64,000 nt of DNA from the NCBI RefSeq assembly GCF_963675165.1, contig NC_087377.1:7457122-7521121 (forward strand), given 5' to 3'. The DNA comes from Halichondria panicea. Taxonomy: Eukaryota; Porifera; Demospongiae; Suberitida; Halichondriidae. Positions 25,010-35,551 of the stretch are shown here, one piece after another (position 1 is the first letter of the stretch; every line of letters begins with the position of its first letter). The notes under the pieces are model-generated. The model saw nothing but the letters and a program-made list of their open reading frames with translations. It did no database searches and was not told the origin of the DNA. A program made the position numbers and the translations under genes.

Positions 25010-25564
25010 GTTTAACTCACCATAATTGCCGAACATATATAAAGTATGAATGACATAGATAACTTTTTATAGTGTTATAATGCTTCTTATGCATGTGCGA
25101 TTTATTGATTTATTCATCAGAAACCTAGCTGACATAATAATCAATTAATGTAATAATAAACCACACAATTAGTCACCCAAATCGGGAAGAGGAAAATCAA
25201 ACTAGGAAGAGGAAAATAACAACAGTCAGAAACAGGATATGAGCCAGACAGTCACTGTAAATAATAAATTTGTCCTCTGATGTCTCACACTATAAACAAA
25301 ACATTGCAAACCTGTTCCTGATCAAAACATCCTGTGTTTACATCGTTATTACTATAGTTATTCTAGTTATTCTAGTTGCATAATTAAATGTCTCTATAAT
25401 TAAATGCACTAGCTAGCTAGTGGACACCCATAATTATACAGTGCAACCATTCATACAGTGCACTTTTTATGTTCTTAGACTATAACATGACAGGGTTCAT
25501 GACGACTTCATATTATAAAAATATTATACTGTAACAACAGAAACTGTATAAAACTATATAGACA
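25010..25564. other. Intergenic, no gene seen
   Basis: AT-rich spacer downstream of the adaptor-like gene, with agctagctag and taattataca runs and no supported exon. The duplicated flank of copy 5 begins at 25565. Confidence 0.45.
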
Positions 25565-26745
25565 CTGCTCTGACAAAGTACTACGCATGATATTTGGTTT
25601 CAGTATACGTGAATTAAAGAACATGCATATACGAGCCTGGAGGGACCTTGCAGACCAATTATAGGCTAACTGCAGTGTCAGCAATAATTATCGAGCACTG
25701 TGCTGCACAATAATTATACACGACTGTATAGCTCAAGGCTCTTTATCTATTTTAGCCAGACACCTCAGTGTGTTTTCATAACTATGACCAGGATGACAAT
25801 TCTCCCTACTATCACTGCAACAAACAGATCTTCCCTAGAATAATTATTGCTACACACCTTATGCAGATATCACTATCCAAACTGTACACTGCATCTGCCG
25901 TGATAAGAGTCTGGCCTGCAGACACTTCGCCCATGTATAGTGAATGGTAGTAAGTTGCTACATAGACAAACACATTGCATGAACAATCCAAGAGCGGAGA
26001 GGTACAAAATGTAGCAATGCAATGTGAGCTAAGAGATAAATAAAAAGATGGCATATGCATCAAAACAACTTGCATGTGCATACAATTAAAGACGACTGCC
26101 TTGGAAACACAAACATGCCTTTTTACAAGAGCCAGAAAATTAGCAAATAGGTTGTTCAGTCTGAGTTTCATGTCTGGGTGGTGGGGCTGTAATGATTTAA
26201 TCGACAAAATATATATGTATCACCTCAAGTCAGTTCCATCCGTGAGAAATGAGGAGAGTCAGGTCTGAGCTGGAATAGGGTAACACGTACACCTACGTAC
26301 TCAGTCTTGAATTGTATCCAAAAGATAATACTATACAGTGCACCTGGGATATGATGGAGGGTAATAGTTAATTAACATTAATTTTGTATACATTACTCAT
26401 GTTACTTGAACAGGTGAAGAGCTAGAGATAGATGGCCTTGTAGATATACGATTGGTAAAGATCACACTAGATCTAGAGCTATTAGTCAAGATCTAGTCAC
26501 TAGATCTAGACTAGTGTGATCTTTACCAATCCTATAACTCTAGTATTGGCTGGTCTGCTGTCATGTCTTGTACACTAAACAGTGAAGTAAAGGTGAGACT
26601 CAGAGTGATCTGAAGGGAGTATGGGTGTAGATTGTGTTGTAGCTTGTGTTGCCATTCATAGATATGGCTAGTAGATCTAGTAGCTATAATAATAGATCTA
26701 TTATGTAGATCTACAGTGACACAGCTTCATGCCGCGCGCTCTGAC
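25565..26745 (+). repeat. Duplicated 5' flank of copy 5 (matches 7201-8409)
   Basis: Second member of the upstream block described before copy 2. A local inverted repeat at about 26450-26533 (cgattggtaaagatcacactagatct, read back as agatctagactagtgtgatctttaccaatc) is more extended here than in the first member. Confidence 0.7.
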
Positions 26746-29700
26746 ATGATGGACAAGAGTTTGACAATGTTGACATCTTTCACTTTTCTTTTTATGGCAG
26801 GGTCATTCATCATAGCTGTAAAAGGTAAGGCTGTTATGTTACATTGGTAGTAAATACTGCTGCATACAAAGTAATGTTGCCACAATGGAATTTACTATTC
26901 TACATGTAGATCGTATACTGAGTTTCGAGTGCCTAATTAGACAATTGCGAACGACATTGTATAAGCCTGGATACTATTGGGAATTGCACGTGAAGCATGC
27001 TAATGTATGCTCCTTGCGAGTCAGATCACTCTTTCATTTGCAACCGCTATACATAACTATAATTATATGCAGCCAGAGATTGTGACTCATAATTATAGTC
27101 CAGCATGTGATGCTCCTCTGCATGCATCAGTACCACCACTATTGGCACACTTTTGATCCATTTACAGTTAGTTTCTGCTAGGGTACCTCAGCTTATAGTT
27201 TTTGTCGGTGTGTGTGCGAGCCTATACTGAATTATTATCTCCCCAGAATCTCTGTACACAAATCAAATTGTGTGCTACCAAATTACTGGTGTGCATTGTA
27301 CTTTTAAATTACCAATAAACTGCTGAACTACAATAGACCAGTTGCGCATAAGGCTGAGGAATTTAATTTACCGTGACGTCACGATTGGCCTGCTCCGGAA
27401 AATTCACTTTACTGGCAAATCAATGTAAAAATTGCACTGCATGCGCTTTTACCAGAGTTCATTGCATCGTAAAGATCTGTTTATCTATTTAAACAACGTA
27501 CAGCTAGAGAGTAAGAATTTCTACTGCATGTGGAGTTTGAAGTAGCTCTAGAAAGCAAGTTGAACTGGAGATATAAGCGGAATAAGCTAAATTCTGGAGT
27601 AAAGAGATGCCTGTAAAGAGATGCCTGGCAAGACCTGCTGCCTCCGTTTATAAGATGGGTCCCCAGATCTCTTTGTACTGCTTCTCAGGGAAGAGTAGAA
27701 AGTAGTTGGAAGTGTTAGAACGTCCAAGATTCGACTGGGTAGGTTTCTTTCATCACCAGAAGAAAGTGTCTTTAAAGACTCTCAAAGATGGTTTTACTTT
27801 ATGTTCTTGAAGTTCTAACACTTTCAACCACTCTATTACATGACTGTATTATTTTGTTGCTAATTTAGACAGTGATGTCTGATTGACCTGACTTATAATA
27901 AGGATTATACTCTTGATTTAGTACAGTAACCCATAACGATGTCCTTCCAATATTTTCTCACAGCTCAGTTCACAGTGCAGCCATTGTCAGTGGAGAGAGC
28001 CGAGGGACTGGAGGCTGTGTTCAGGTGTCAGTATCAAGCGGAGGGAGTGACTGTTACTTATGATTGGGTAATAAACAATACCATACTCGAAACAGATACA
28101 GAAACTGTTAGAGCACGTCGACCTTCATCTCCTGGTGGACCAGCCACACTGACAGTCTTGGCCACTCCAGAGCACAACAACTCTGTTGTTCAGTGTGTGG
28201 CTACAATCAGAAATGGCATTGTTACTGTAAGGTCTGAAGTATCGACCACAGCTACTCTAACTGTTCGTGGTGAGTTAGTAACTTTCTATACATGAGCATT
28301 GTTTAAGTATTGCACTATAGCAACAATCATCACTGATGTTCTGACTGCTCCAAACACCATCACCGTGATGTGGAATGCTCTACTTCTCACTAACTACTGT
28401 GTGAACATCAACAGGACAACTCTGAACTCAACTCAAACAGCTGTTCTTGATTCTGTGTGTGGATTGGCTAATGAGTACATCTTCACGTACTCCAACCCCA
28501 TCAGTGTGTGTGACAGATTCTCCTTCACTGTGACTCCTACTGAAGGAGAGATGAGGGGAACAACCAGTGAACCAGTTACTGGGTTCTTTACGAGGGCAGA
28601 AGGTGTGTTGTATTGTTACATACACACTTCATACACAATGTATACATAATATTGCAGGCAGTGGAGAACGACGTCGTATTCGTGAAAATGGAGGGAATAA
28701 GTTAGTTGAGTTTGAGGCCACTGTGAGTCATTGTATATATAGTATAAAAGATGCACATGTAACAAAGCTAACGTTCTCCAGATACCAAGTTGCACAAGGT
28801 TCACTCGGTATAGTGTGAACTCTGACCTATTGACTCCCTCAATCAGTCGTTCAATCACGGACCCTTTGTTTGATGGCTCACTCAGTTTCTCCCTCCCCAC
28901 TGACAAGATGATAGAATACAGTGTCACACTGACTGATGAGAATGGAATAGACCTCGTGTTTGGGAACATTTCAATCAGTGAGTTCAATGAGGCGTGTTCA
29001 GATGTTTATTACGACTCCCTTCTTAGGTACATTTGACGTTCAAGACCTGCTAGTGTCTGAATGTCCTGGTGGCGGTGGTATTTGTGTGAGCATTGAGTAT
29101 GTTGAAGGTACTATCTCTCCCGGAGCTCTCGTCTGTGCAGTTCATATCATTGATGAAATCCTTGATTTTGCTAACGTGAAACTGGTCACCATCCCTCGGA
29201 ATTCTATCGAGAATTTCACCATTCCTGTTCGTAGCGGAGAATACAAAGTGATTGCTTTTGATCTGGAGAATACCAAGTTACCAAGAATGCCCATCTCTAT
29301 GGTAGCACTGAGTCTGGACATTATAGTGAATTCGACTGGGGAAGGTATGTGCTCTGTGTGTAAATATGCTTTTCTAGTGACTATAGAAAATTTATAGGAA
29401 CAAGTCCACCACCCAGTGAAGTCGTTAGTGCAACCAACTTATCAAATGGAGATCTTGAGGTGACTTTCTCTGACTCTGCTCGGAATTGTCTAGTTCTGTT
29501 TCAACCCATTTTGGACAGAGTACTACGTGTAGTTGATTTTATCAACACATCTGAAAGCTCTACTGTCGTTGTTGTTCGGAAGGACACCTTTGGTGATGGC
29601 TATGTGGTGGTGTATTCTTGGAATAGTTCACAGTCCATCTTTGAAGGAGAAGTATCGCTCATTATACAACTGGATCCACCCACCTGTAAGTGCCTCTGTG

Positions 29701-30631
29701 GATCAGAGCTAACATCATTCATTGATTTTTCTTTTTTCTATTGCAGCTGCTCCCACTACACCTCCAACGTTTGATCCACAAACAGACCCACCTCCTCCTG
29801 ATATGGAGTCCCTGCCAACATCAGTTATCGCTGGTAGGTTTCTAGCGCTGTAAAAGTGTATCATAATGATTCTCTCCATTCACTGTCACAGCAGCAGCCA
29901 TAGCTGGTAAGTCAATGTACCTACAGAGCACTGACTAAGTCTATTTGTGTTGAGTTTGACCTTCATAAAGTTGTCATAACTTATGAAGCCATGATTGACC
30001 ACATAACTTCCGGGGTCGAACTCAACGCTTTTTATATGAGAATATAAGCATGGACACCTCTTAAAAAGGACAACCTCCATATACAATGTTTTAAGGCAGC
30101 ACTCAGTACAACAACACATTTATTCACCGCAATAGACTTTAGTTTGTAAAATAGCATAATTATTATGACGCAGTTTGTGAATATCTACAGTTTACTTTGA
30201 ATAGGATTCGTACACTCTAATAGTATGGATGCACATTTTTAGGTTTGGTGACTCTGCTATTGCTTGTGGTCACCGCTGTTGGAACTGTCGTTGTGATTTT
30301 AAGAAAACGGAGACAAAATGAAGGTACCTAAATTATTCGTTAACTTGTCTTGAACAATTGACATGCAGTTGAGGTTCCAGAGTCAGATGGAAGAGTGGAT
30401 TGGTCATCAACATTTCCAGGAATTGAGCAGCCTAACGAAGCTTATGCTCCAGTACTCAAGAAGAACATTGCCTATGAGCAGACAAAGAAACCACGGAGAC
30501 AGAGGATCGATGACTCACAAGCCCCGGCAACAACAGAGGGACAGTATGAAAGCATTGAGCCAGTTCATGAGTACGAGGATGTGTTGCCTCAGGGAAAAGC
30601 AAGTCGTGCAAATTATGTTAACGTTAACTGA
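26746..30631 (+). CDS. Receptor copy 5: type 1 Ig/FN3 transmembrane receptor with tyrosine-motif tail
   Basis: The most complete copy: eleven exons in one frame, 659 aa: 26746-26824, 27964-28269, 28321-28602, 28658-28722, 28782-28977, 29027-29344, 29398-29685, 29747-29833, 29892-29906, 30243-30323, 30369-30631. The start gives MMDKSLTMLTSFTFLFMAG; the next ATG, one codon later, is equally possible. The Ig-like domain (about 28-128) has Cys in FRCQYQ, Trp in YDWVIN and Cys in VVQCVA. The FN3-like domain (about 129-222) has VMWNA. Modules from exons 4+5, 6 and 7 carry many N-x-S/T sites. The stalk exon is proline-rich (DPQTDPPPPD), followed by a 15-nt microexon (AAIAG). The helix is about 548-568. 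Tail tyrosines are Y598, Y608, Y632, Y641 and Y655. All internal junctions are phase 1 except the exon 4/5 border (phase 0). Likely a surface recognition receptor signalling through SH2 proteins; this is inferred from motifs only. Confidence 0.85.
27332..27835. repeat. Insertion in intron 1 of copy 5
   Basis: Copy 2 intron 1 reads straight from aataaactactgaaacacag to ttacatgactgtattatttt. Copy 5 has about 500 extra bases at this point. They include the near-repeats gttggaagtgttagaacg and agttctaacactttcaacc (inverted, about 27708 and 27813). It is probably a transposon; no ends are proven. Confidence 0.5.
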
Positions 30632-30668
30632 CAAATTTACCCATTTATTTTTATCCCACACATTTCTA

Positions 30669-30890
30669 TACCGTATAGCGGGAAATTTTTGCGGTGCACA
30701 TTTTCACTATTTGGCTACAGAGCCCTCAGCAAAAATGTTCATGTGTTCTAGTATTTTGCGTTTCAATGCCAGGAAACCACACCCACCAATAGCTTTGCAT
30801 GTGAAATACCGATGCGTGGGAGTTTATCCCATTTTCGCGTCTTCTTTTTGCCCTCACCTCACGAAAATTTCCCGCTGTACGGTATGCGAT
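30669..30890. mobile_element. GTATAGCGGGAAATTTT-family MITE after copy 5
   Basis: Starts taccgtatagcgggaaattt and closes with cacgaaaatttcccgctgta near 30881. It sits about 40 bp after the stop of copy 5, in the same relative position as after copies 2 and 3. Confidence 0.7.
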
Positions 30891-32027
30891 TGTACAATGT
30901 ACCATTCTATCAATTTTTACAAAACTTACATTTACATATGTATTCTTAGTGTGGATTGTGTTATTATATGTAATATTTACCAGCCCCTCTGATTATAGAT
31001 GAGTGCATTGCTAATTTACTTCTACATAGCTTGGCACACCTATTCTTTGATAGGTAATTACACTAGTTTCCTCTGCATGAGTACCACTATTGGCACACCG
31101 TTACTGCCATGCTAGGGTACCGGCTTACAGTTTTAATTTGTCAGTATGTGTGTGTGAGCCTATACTGAATTATTATCTCCCCAGAATCTTGACCCCGGAA
31201 AATGTACCCATGTAAATCTGTACATAATAAATTGTGTGCTGTCAAATTACTGTACCTTTAAATTACCCTTACATTATATCTGAATGAACTGCTGAAACAC
31301 AATTTACATGTTGCTTAATTTAGACATAGGGATACAGTCATTTTAGTAAAACTTGCAATATTCTGATACCTTTCTGCAACCACAGTTGTAACCACATTGA
31401 TGAGTATGAATACCATTAAGCATGGAAAGTTCAAACATCTAACAGCAGCCAAGCACTAGTTTTTCTGCACTGCATGTACACTGTACACCATAATGACTTC
31501 GCACAGCCTCAGAGAACAGCTCAAACATGCCAATGAAGAGGATGTTCGTATAAGTGTCCAGGGTTCTCATAATTCGAATAACACTATAATTATATACATG
31601 TACATATACCCATGTAACTTATTTTCAGCATGCTGTAATGCATGTTGCTTCCCTTCTCCACTAGCCTACAACACGGACACTGCCACGTACCATAATTATA
31701 GGGAAACTCGCAAAATAAGTATAATTAGTATAAAATAACCATTCTCAACGAGTTTTATTGGCATATGAAGCTGTTTTCTGAGGCTGTGCTGAAGTCATTC
31801 AACGTATGCTTGCTGTTACATAACTGATATTTGACTTGGTCTTGCTGCTTACATGGTTTAATTATATTCATAATCATGTCCTTTCTGTGGTTACTACTGT
31901 GGTTGCAGCCAAATTACACAAAATATTGTTTTACTAAAATGACTGTATCTAGTAAAAAAGATAGGCTCGTACTCTTGATTAAGTACAGTAACCCATAACG
32001 ACGACTGGTGCTAATATTTTCTCACAG
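30891..32027 (+). other. Spacer with a truncated signal-exon relic (31043-31070)
   Basis: At 31043-31070, ctttgataggtaattacactagttt matches the start of a type 2 signal exon and then breaks into intron-like sequence shared with copy 2 (cctctgcatgagtaccac). A deletion has therefore joined a signal exon to intron 1 sequence of a type 1 unit. The open stretch at 31493-31738 has no family similarity. Confidence 0.5.
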
Positions 32028-32614
32028 CTCAGTTCACAGTACAGCCAGTGTCAGTAGAGAGAACCGAGTGACTGGAGGCAGTATTCAGGTGTCTGTATCA
32101 AGGGGAGGGATTGACTGTCACTTATGATTGGGCAATGAACAATTCCTTAGTCGGAGCAGATACTGAAACTGTTAGAGCTCGTCGACCTTCATCTCCTGGT
32201 GAACCAGCCACACTGACAATCTTGGACACTTCACAGCACAACAACTCTGTTGTTCAGTGCCGTGCTACAATTAGTAATGGCTTTGATACTGTAAGGCCAG
32301 AAGTATCGATCACAGAAACTCTAACTGTTCGTGGTTAGTCAATAATTATATTGATTGTCTTGGTATAATTTGTTTCTTTTATTACATTAGAGACGGTCCT
32401 CACTCATCTTATTGTTGCACCGAATACCATTACCGTGATGTGGAATGCTCAACCTCTCACTGAGTACTGTGTGGACATCAACACCGGTGTGGGAACTGTC
32501 GTTGTGATTTTAAGAAAACAGAGACAAAATGGAGGTACCTAAATCATTTGTCAACTTTTCATAAACAATTGGCATGCAGTTAAGGTTCCAGAGTCAGATG
32601 GAAGAGTGGATTGA

Positions 32615-32867
32615 TGTAACAGACTAGCCTCTCTAGCCTGTTAGTGAGGGAACTAGTGTTTCAATTGATATGACTTTTTAAGCAACAACAATTCTAGTCC
32701 TACTTTTATACACCAAATAAAAGAAACTTCTGGAATTGTCTTTCCAAGTATACTAAATTCTAGAATCATCCTGCACTACAACCACAAACCACTAAATTAC
32801 TGAACTTTAAACCATAGTAAATTCTAGAAGTATCCACCAGTTCTTGATAATTAATAAGTCCGTTACA
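32615..32867 (-). repeat. Left LTR (3' LTR of the element)
   Basis: 253 bp. Matches the right LTR apart from two missing segments (about 17 and 9 bp) and few substitutions. Termini TGTAAC...GTTACA. Confidence 0.85.
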
Positions 32868-33062
32868 TCCTTCAGTGTCAAATAGAGTTTGACGCAGCAC
32901 GTGAAAGGGCGTTACATCCTTCAGTGTCAAATAGAGTTTGACGCAGCACGTGAAAGGGCGTCTGCATTTCCATTTGCGGTTCCAACTCTGTGCAACACTT
33001 CAAATTGGTATGGTTGAAGAGATAGACTCCAGCGGGTGAGTCTTGAATTTTTATCCTTGAGT

Positions 33063-34314
33063 TTAAACGTTCAGCCACACAAAAGCTCGATGGTCAGTTT
33101 GAATCGTAAACTTCTTGCCTTCAAGATAAACTCGAAATGCTTGTATTCCTTGCTTAATGGCTAAGCACTCTTTCTCAACGGTGGAGTATCTTGGCAAAAG
33201 CTTCTTGCTGTAATATGCGACTGGGTGGTCTATCCCTTGCTCATCAAGTTGACTCAGTACAGCTCCTATTCCTCTGTCGGAAGCATCTGTCTGTAATATG
33301 AATTGTCTTGTAAAATCTGGACTTTTCAAAATTGGTGCAGCACATAAAAATTCCTTGAGGGCATCAAAACTCGATTCGGCATCTTGTGAGCAGTGTACCG
33401 TGTTTGGAGCCACCTTTCTTGTGAGATCTGTCAATGGGGCAGCAATCGTTGCATAGTTAGGTATAAACCGCCTATAATATCCGGTAAGGCCGAGAAATGT
33501 TCTGACTTGTTTCTTTGTGGTTGGTAGCGGAAACTCTTTTATAGCTTTGATCTTTGAATCTTCGGGTCTAACACATCCTTCACCGACAATGTGCCCCAAA
33601 TATTGGCAATTGTTTGTCCCAAATTGACATTTCTTGAGTTTTGCTGTTAATCCACTTTGTCCAAGCCTCTCAAGTACTTTTTCCAAATGAGTTAGGTGCT
33701 CGTCCCACGTCTTGCTGAATATGATCAAGTCATCCAAGTAGGCTGCTGCGAAGCCATCCAGTCCTATGAGTACATTGTCCATCAATCTCTGAAATGTAGC
33801 TGGTGCTCCTTGTAATCCAAACGGCATGACATTGAACTGAAACAGTCCAAATGGTGTGACAAATGCAGTCTTGTGACGGTCTTGCTCGGCTACGGGCACC
33901 TGCCAATATCCACGAGTCAAGTCCAATGTAGAGATAAACTTTGCGTTCCCCAATCTGTCAATTAGTTCGTCTACTCTTGGCATTGGGTATGCATCGGTCC
34001 GTGAACAACTGTTCAATCTTCTGTAATCCACACAGTCTCATGGTGCCGTCTTTCTTTTTAACCAACACAATGGGTGAACTCCACTCGCTGCTTGAATGTG
34101 AGATTAATCCTGCTGTCAGCATCTCATTCAAGTCTGTCTTGACTGTATCACGAAACACATGAGGTATCCTGTATGGTGGCAATCTCATTGGTCTTGCGTC
34201 ACCTGTCGGGATCTTGTGTTCGGCTAGCCTAGTATGGCCTGGTGTATCCTTGAAAAGCTGCTGTAACAGTCGTTTGAGCTGTTTTCCTTGGTTTTCTTCT
34301 AATTGTATCTTCAT
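33063..34314 (-). pseudogene. Pol fragment: reverse transcriptase plus RNase H start, frameshifted
   Basis: Minus-strand frames 34314-33958 and 34031-33063 together carry a gypsy-type reverse transcriptase: SSPIVLVKKKDGTMRLC, YPMPRVDELIDRLG, FISTLDLTRGYWQ, MPFGLQGAPATFQRLMD and the catalytic AAYLDDLIIFS. Then come FLGLTGYYRRFIPNY and RNase H motifs (LQTDASDRGIGAVLSQ, STVEKECLAI, QTDHRAF). One frame break falls between the two frames near 34.0 kb and a second near 33065, after which RNase H C-terminal sequence (ALSRAASNSI) can still be traced to the 3' LTR. It is not functional as read. Confidence 0.85.
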
Positions 34315-34792
34315 AGCGTCACTTTCAACTTCCTCGTTTTGTTCCAGTTTCCATTTTCCTCTTCTACTCCTTCCTGTGCAAATCCAACTGTCTGCTCGAA
34401 TACATAGAACTTCTTCAGGAGATTGACATGAAATACTCGCTTTCTCTTCTTCTTGTTATGCATGTCGATGAGGTAGTTAACTTTGCTCGTTTTTTTCACA
34501 ACTGCATATGGCCCTTGCCACTTGGCCAATAACTTTGAGCTGCTCGTCCTCCTTTAAGGTCTCTGTCTTTTGCCTTCTTGTCGTACCACTGTTTCTGCAA
34601 CTTCTCCATATTCTCTTTGACTAGTTCAGCCATAGATTCCAACCTTTCTCGAATGGTTAGCACATAAGAAATAACACTTTCGTCAGTGTTCTGAGAATTT
34701 TCCCAAGCATCCTTTAGAACATCAAGTGGCCCTCGAACTCTACGTCCATAGAGTGTGATCCTGGGTGAAAACTCGTCCTGATCTACATCCAA
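34311..34792 (-). pseudogene. Integrase C-terminal fragment upstream of RT
   Basis: Minus-strand frames 34792-34496 and 34529-34311 encode the C-terminal part of a gypsy-type integrase (ENMEKLQKQWYDKKAKDRD; AKWQGPYAVVKKTSKVNYL; RVFHVNLLKKF). It precedes the reverse transcriptase in the direction of transcription. The catalytic core (DDE) is absent, deleted between the 5' LTR region and this fragment. Confidence 0.75.
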
Positions 34793-34816
34793 TAGAAGTA
34801 TACCGCTGCCACCAAG

Positions 34817-35095
34817 TGTAACAGACTAGCCTCTCTAGCCTGTTAGTGAGGGAACTATCGGTGGATCTTTAACAGTGTTTCAATTGATACGACTTTTTAA
34901 GCAACAACAGTACAGATAATTCTAGTCCTACTTTTATACACCAAATAAAAGAAACTTCTGGAATTGTCTTTCCAAGTATACTAAATTCTAGAATCATCCT
35001 GCACTACAACCACAAACCACTAAATTACTGAACTTTAAACCATAGTAAATTCTAGAAGTATCCACCAGTTCTTGATAATTAATAAGTCCGTTACA
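34817..35095 (-). repeat. Right LTR (5' LTR of the element)
   Basis: 279 bp, full-length form of the LTR. It lies directly before the candidate primer-binding site in the direction of transcription. Confidence 0.85.
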
Positions 35096-35551
35096 ATAAT
35101 ATTGATCATCAACATTTGCAGGAATTGAGCAGCCCAACGAAGCTTATGCTCCAGTACTCAAGCTCAAGAAGAACATTGCCTATGAACAAACAAAGAAACC
35201 ACGGGGACAGAGGATCGATGGCTCACAAGTCCCGGTAACAACGGAGGGAGAGTATGCGATCATTGAGCCAGTTCATGTGTACGAGGATGTGTTGTCTGAG
35301 AGAAAAGCAAGTCGTGCAAATTATGTTAACATTAACTGAAACTTTCCCACACAGTTGTTTGACGGTATACAATGTATCTACCCATCTTTGTACAAAACTG
35401 AAAATGAAAGTTATAATTGTACACAGGAGTGCATCATAACATGATTCTAGTGTCTTACTATTGTGATCTTTAATTAAAATTTAATACTAAATCTAGAATG
35501 TGATTCATTTTTCTACTACATAGCTAGCTTGGCACACCTATATATGCTTTG

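Larger units (their letters stand above)
32615..35095 (-). mobile_element. LTR retrotransposon (Ty3/gypsy-type), internally deleted
   Basis: Two near-identical LTRs, each starting tgtaacag and ending gttaca, bracket about 1.95 kb carrying a minus-strand pol. Inside the right (5') LTR the minus strand reads tggtggcagcgg, a candidate tRNA primer-binding site beginning TGG. The target word ATTGA lies directly left (32610-32614) and again at 35101-35105, with 5 extra bases between it and the LTR. Gag, protease and most of integrase are missing. The element is non-autonomous and recent, because its LTRs differ mainly by two small deletions. Confidence 0.85.
32028..35339 (+). pseudogene. Receptor copy 5b (type 1), broken by stop, deletion and LTR element
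   Basis: The Ig exon begins at 32028 and keeps the Ig cysteine, YDWAMNN and VVQCRA, but has TGA in place of GGA at about 32069. The FN3 exon (from about 32391) stops after YCVDIN and joins directly to the second half of the membrane exon (GTVVVILRKQRQN, about 32486-32535), so everything between is deleted. The tail exon starts at about 32580, is interrupted at 32614 by an LTR retrotransposon, and resumes at about 35101 with QEL/NEAYAPV-type sequence to a stop at 35337-35339. No own signal exon remains. It cannot make a receptor as it stands. Confidence 0.85.
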
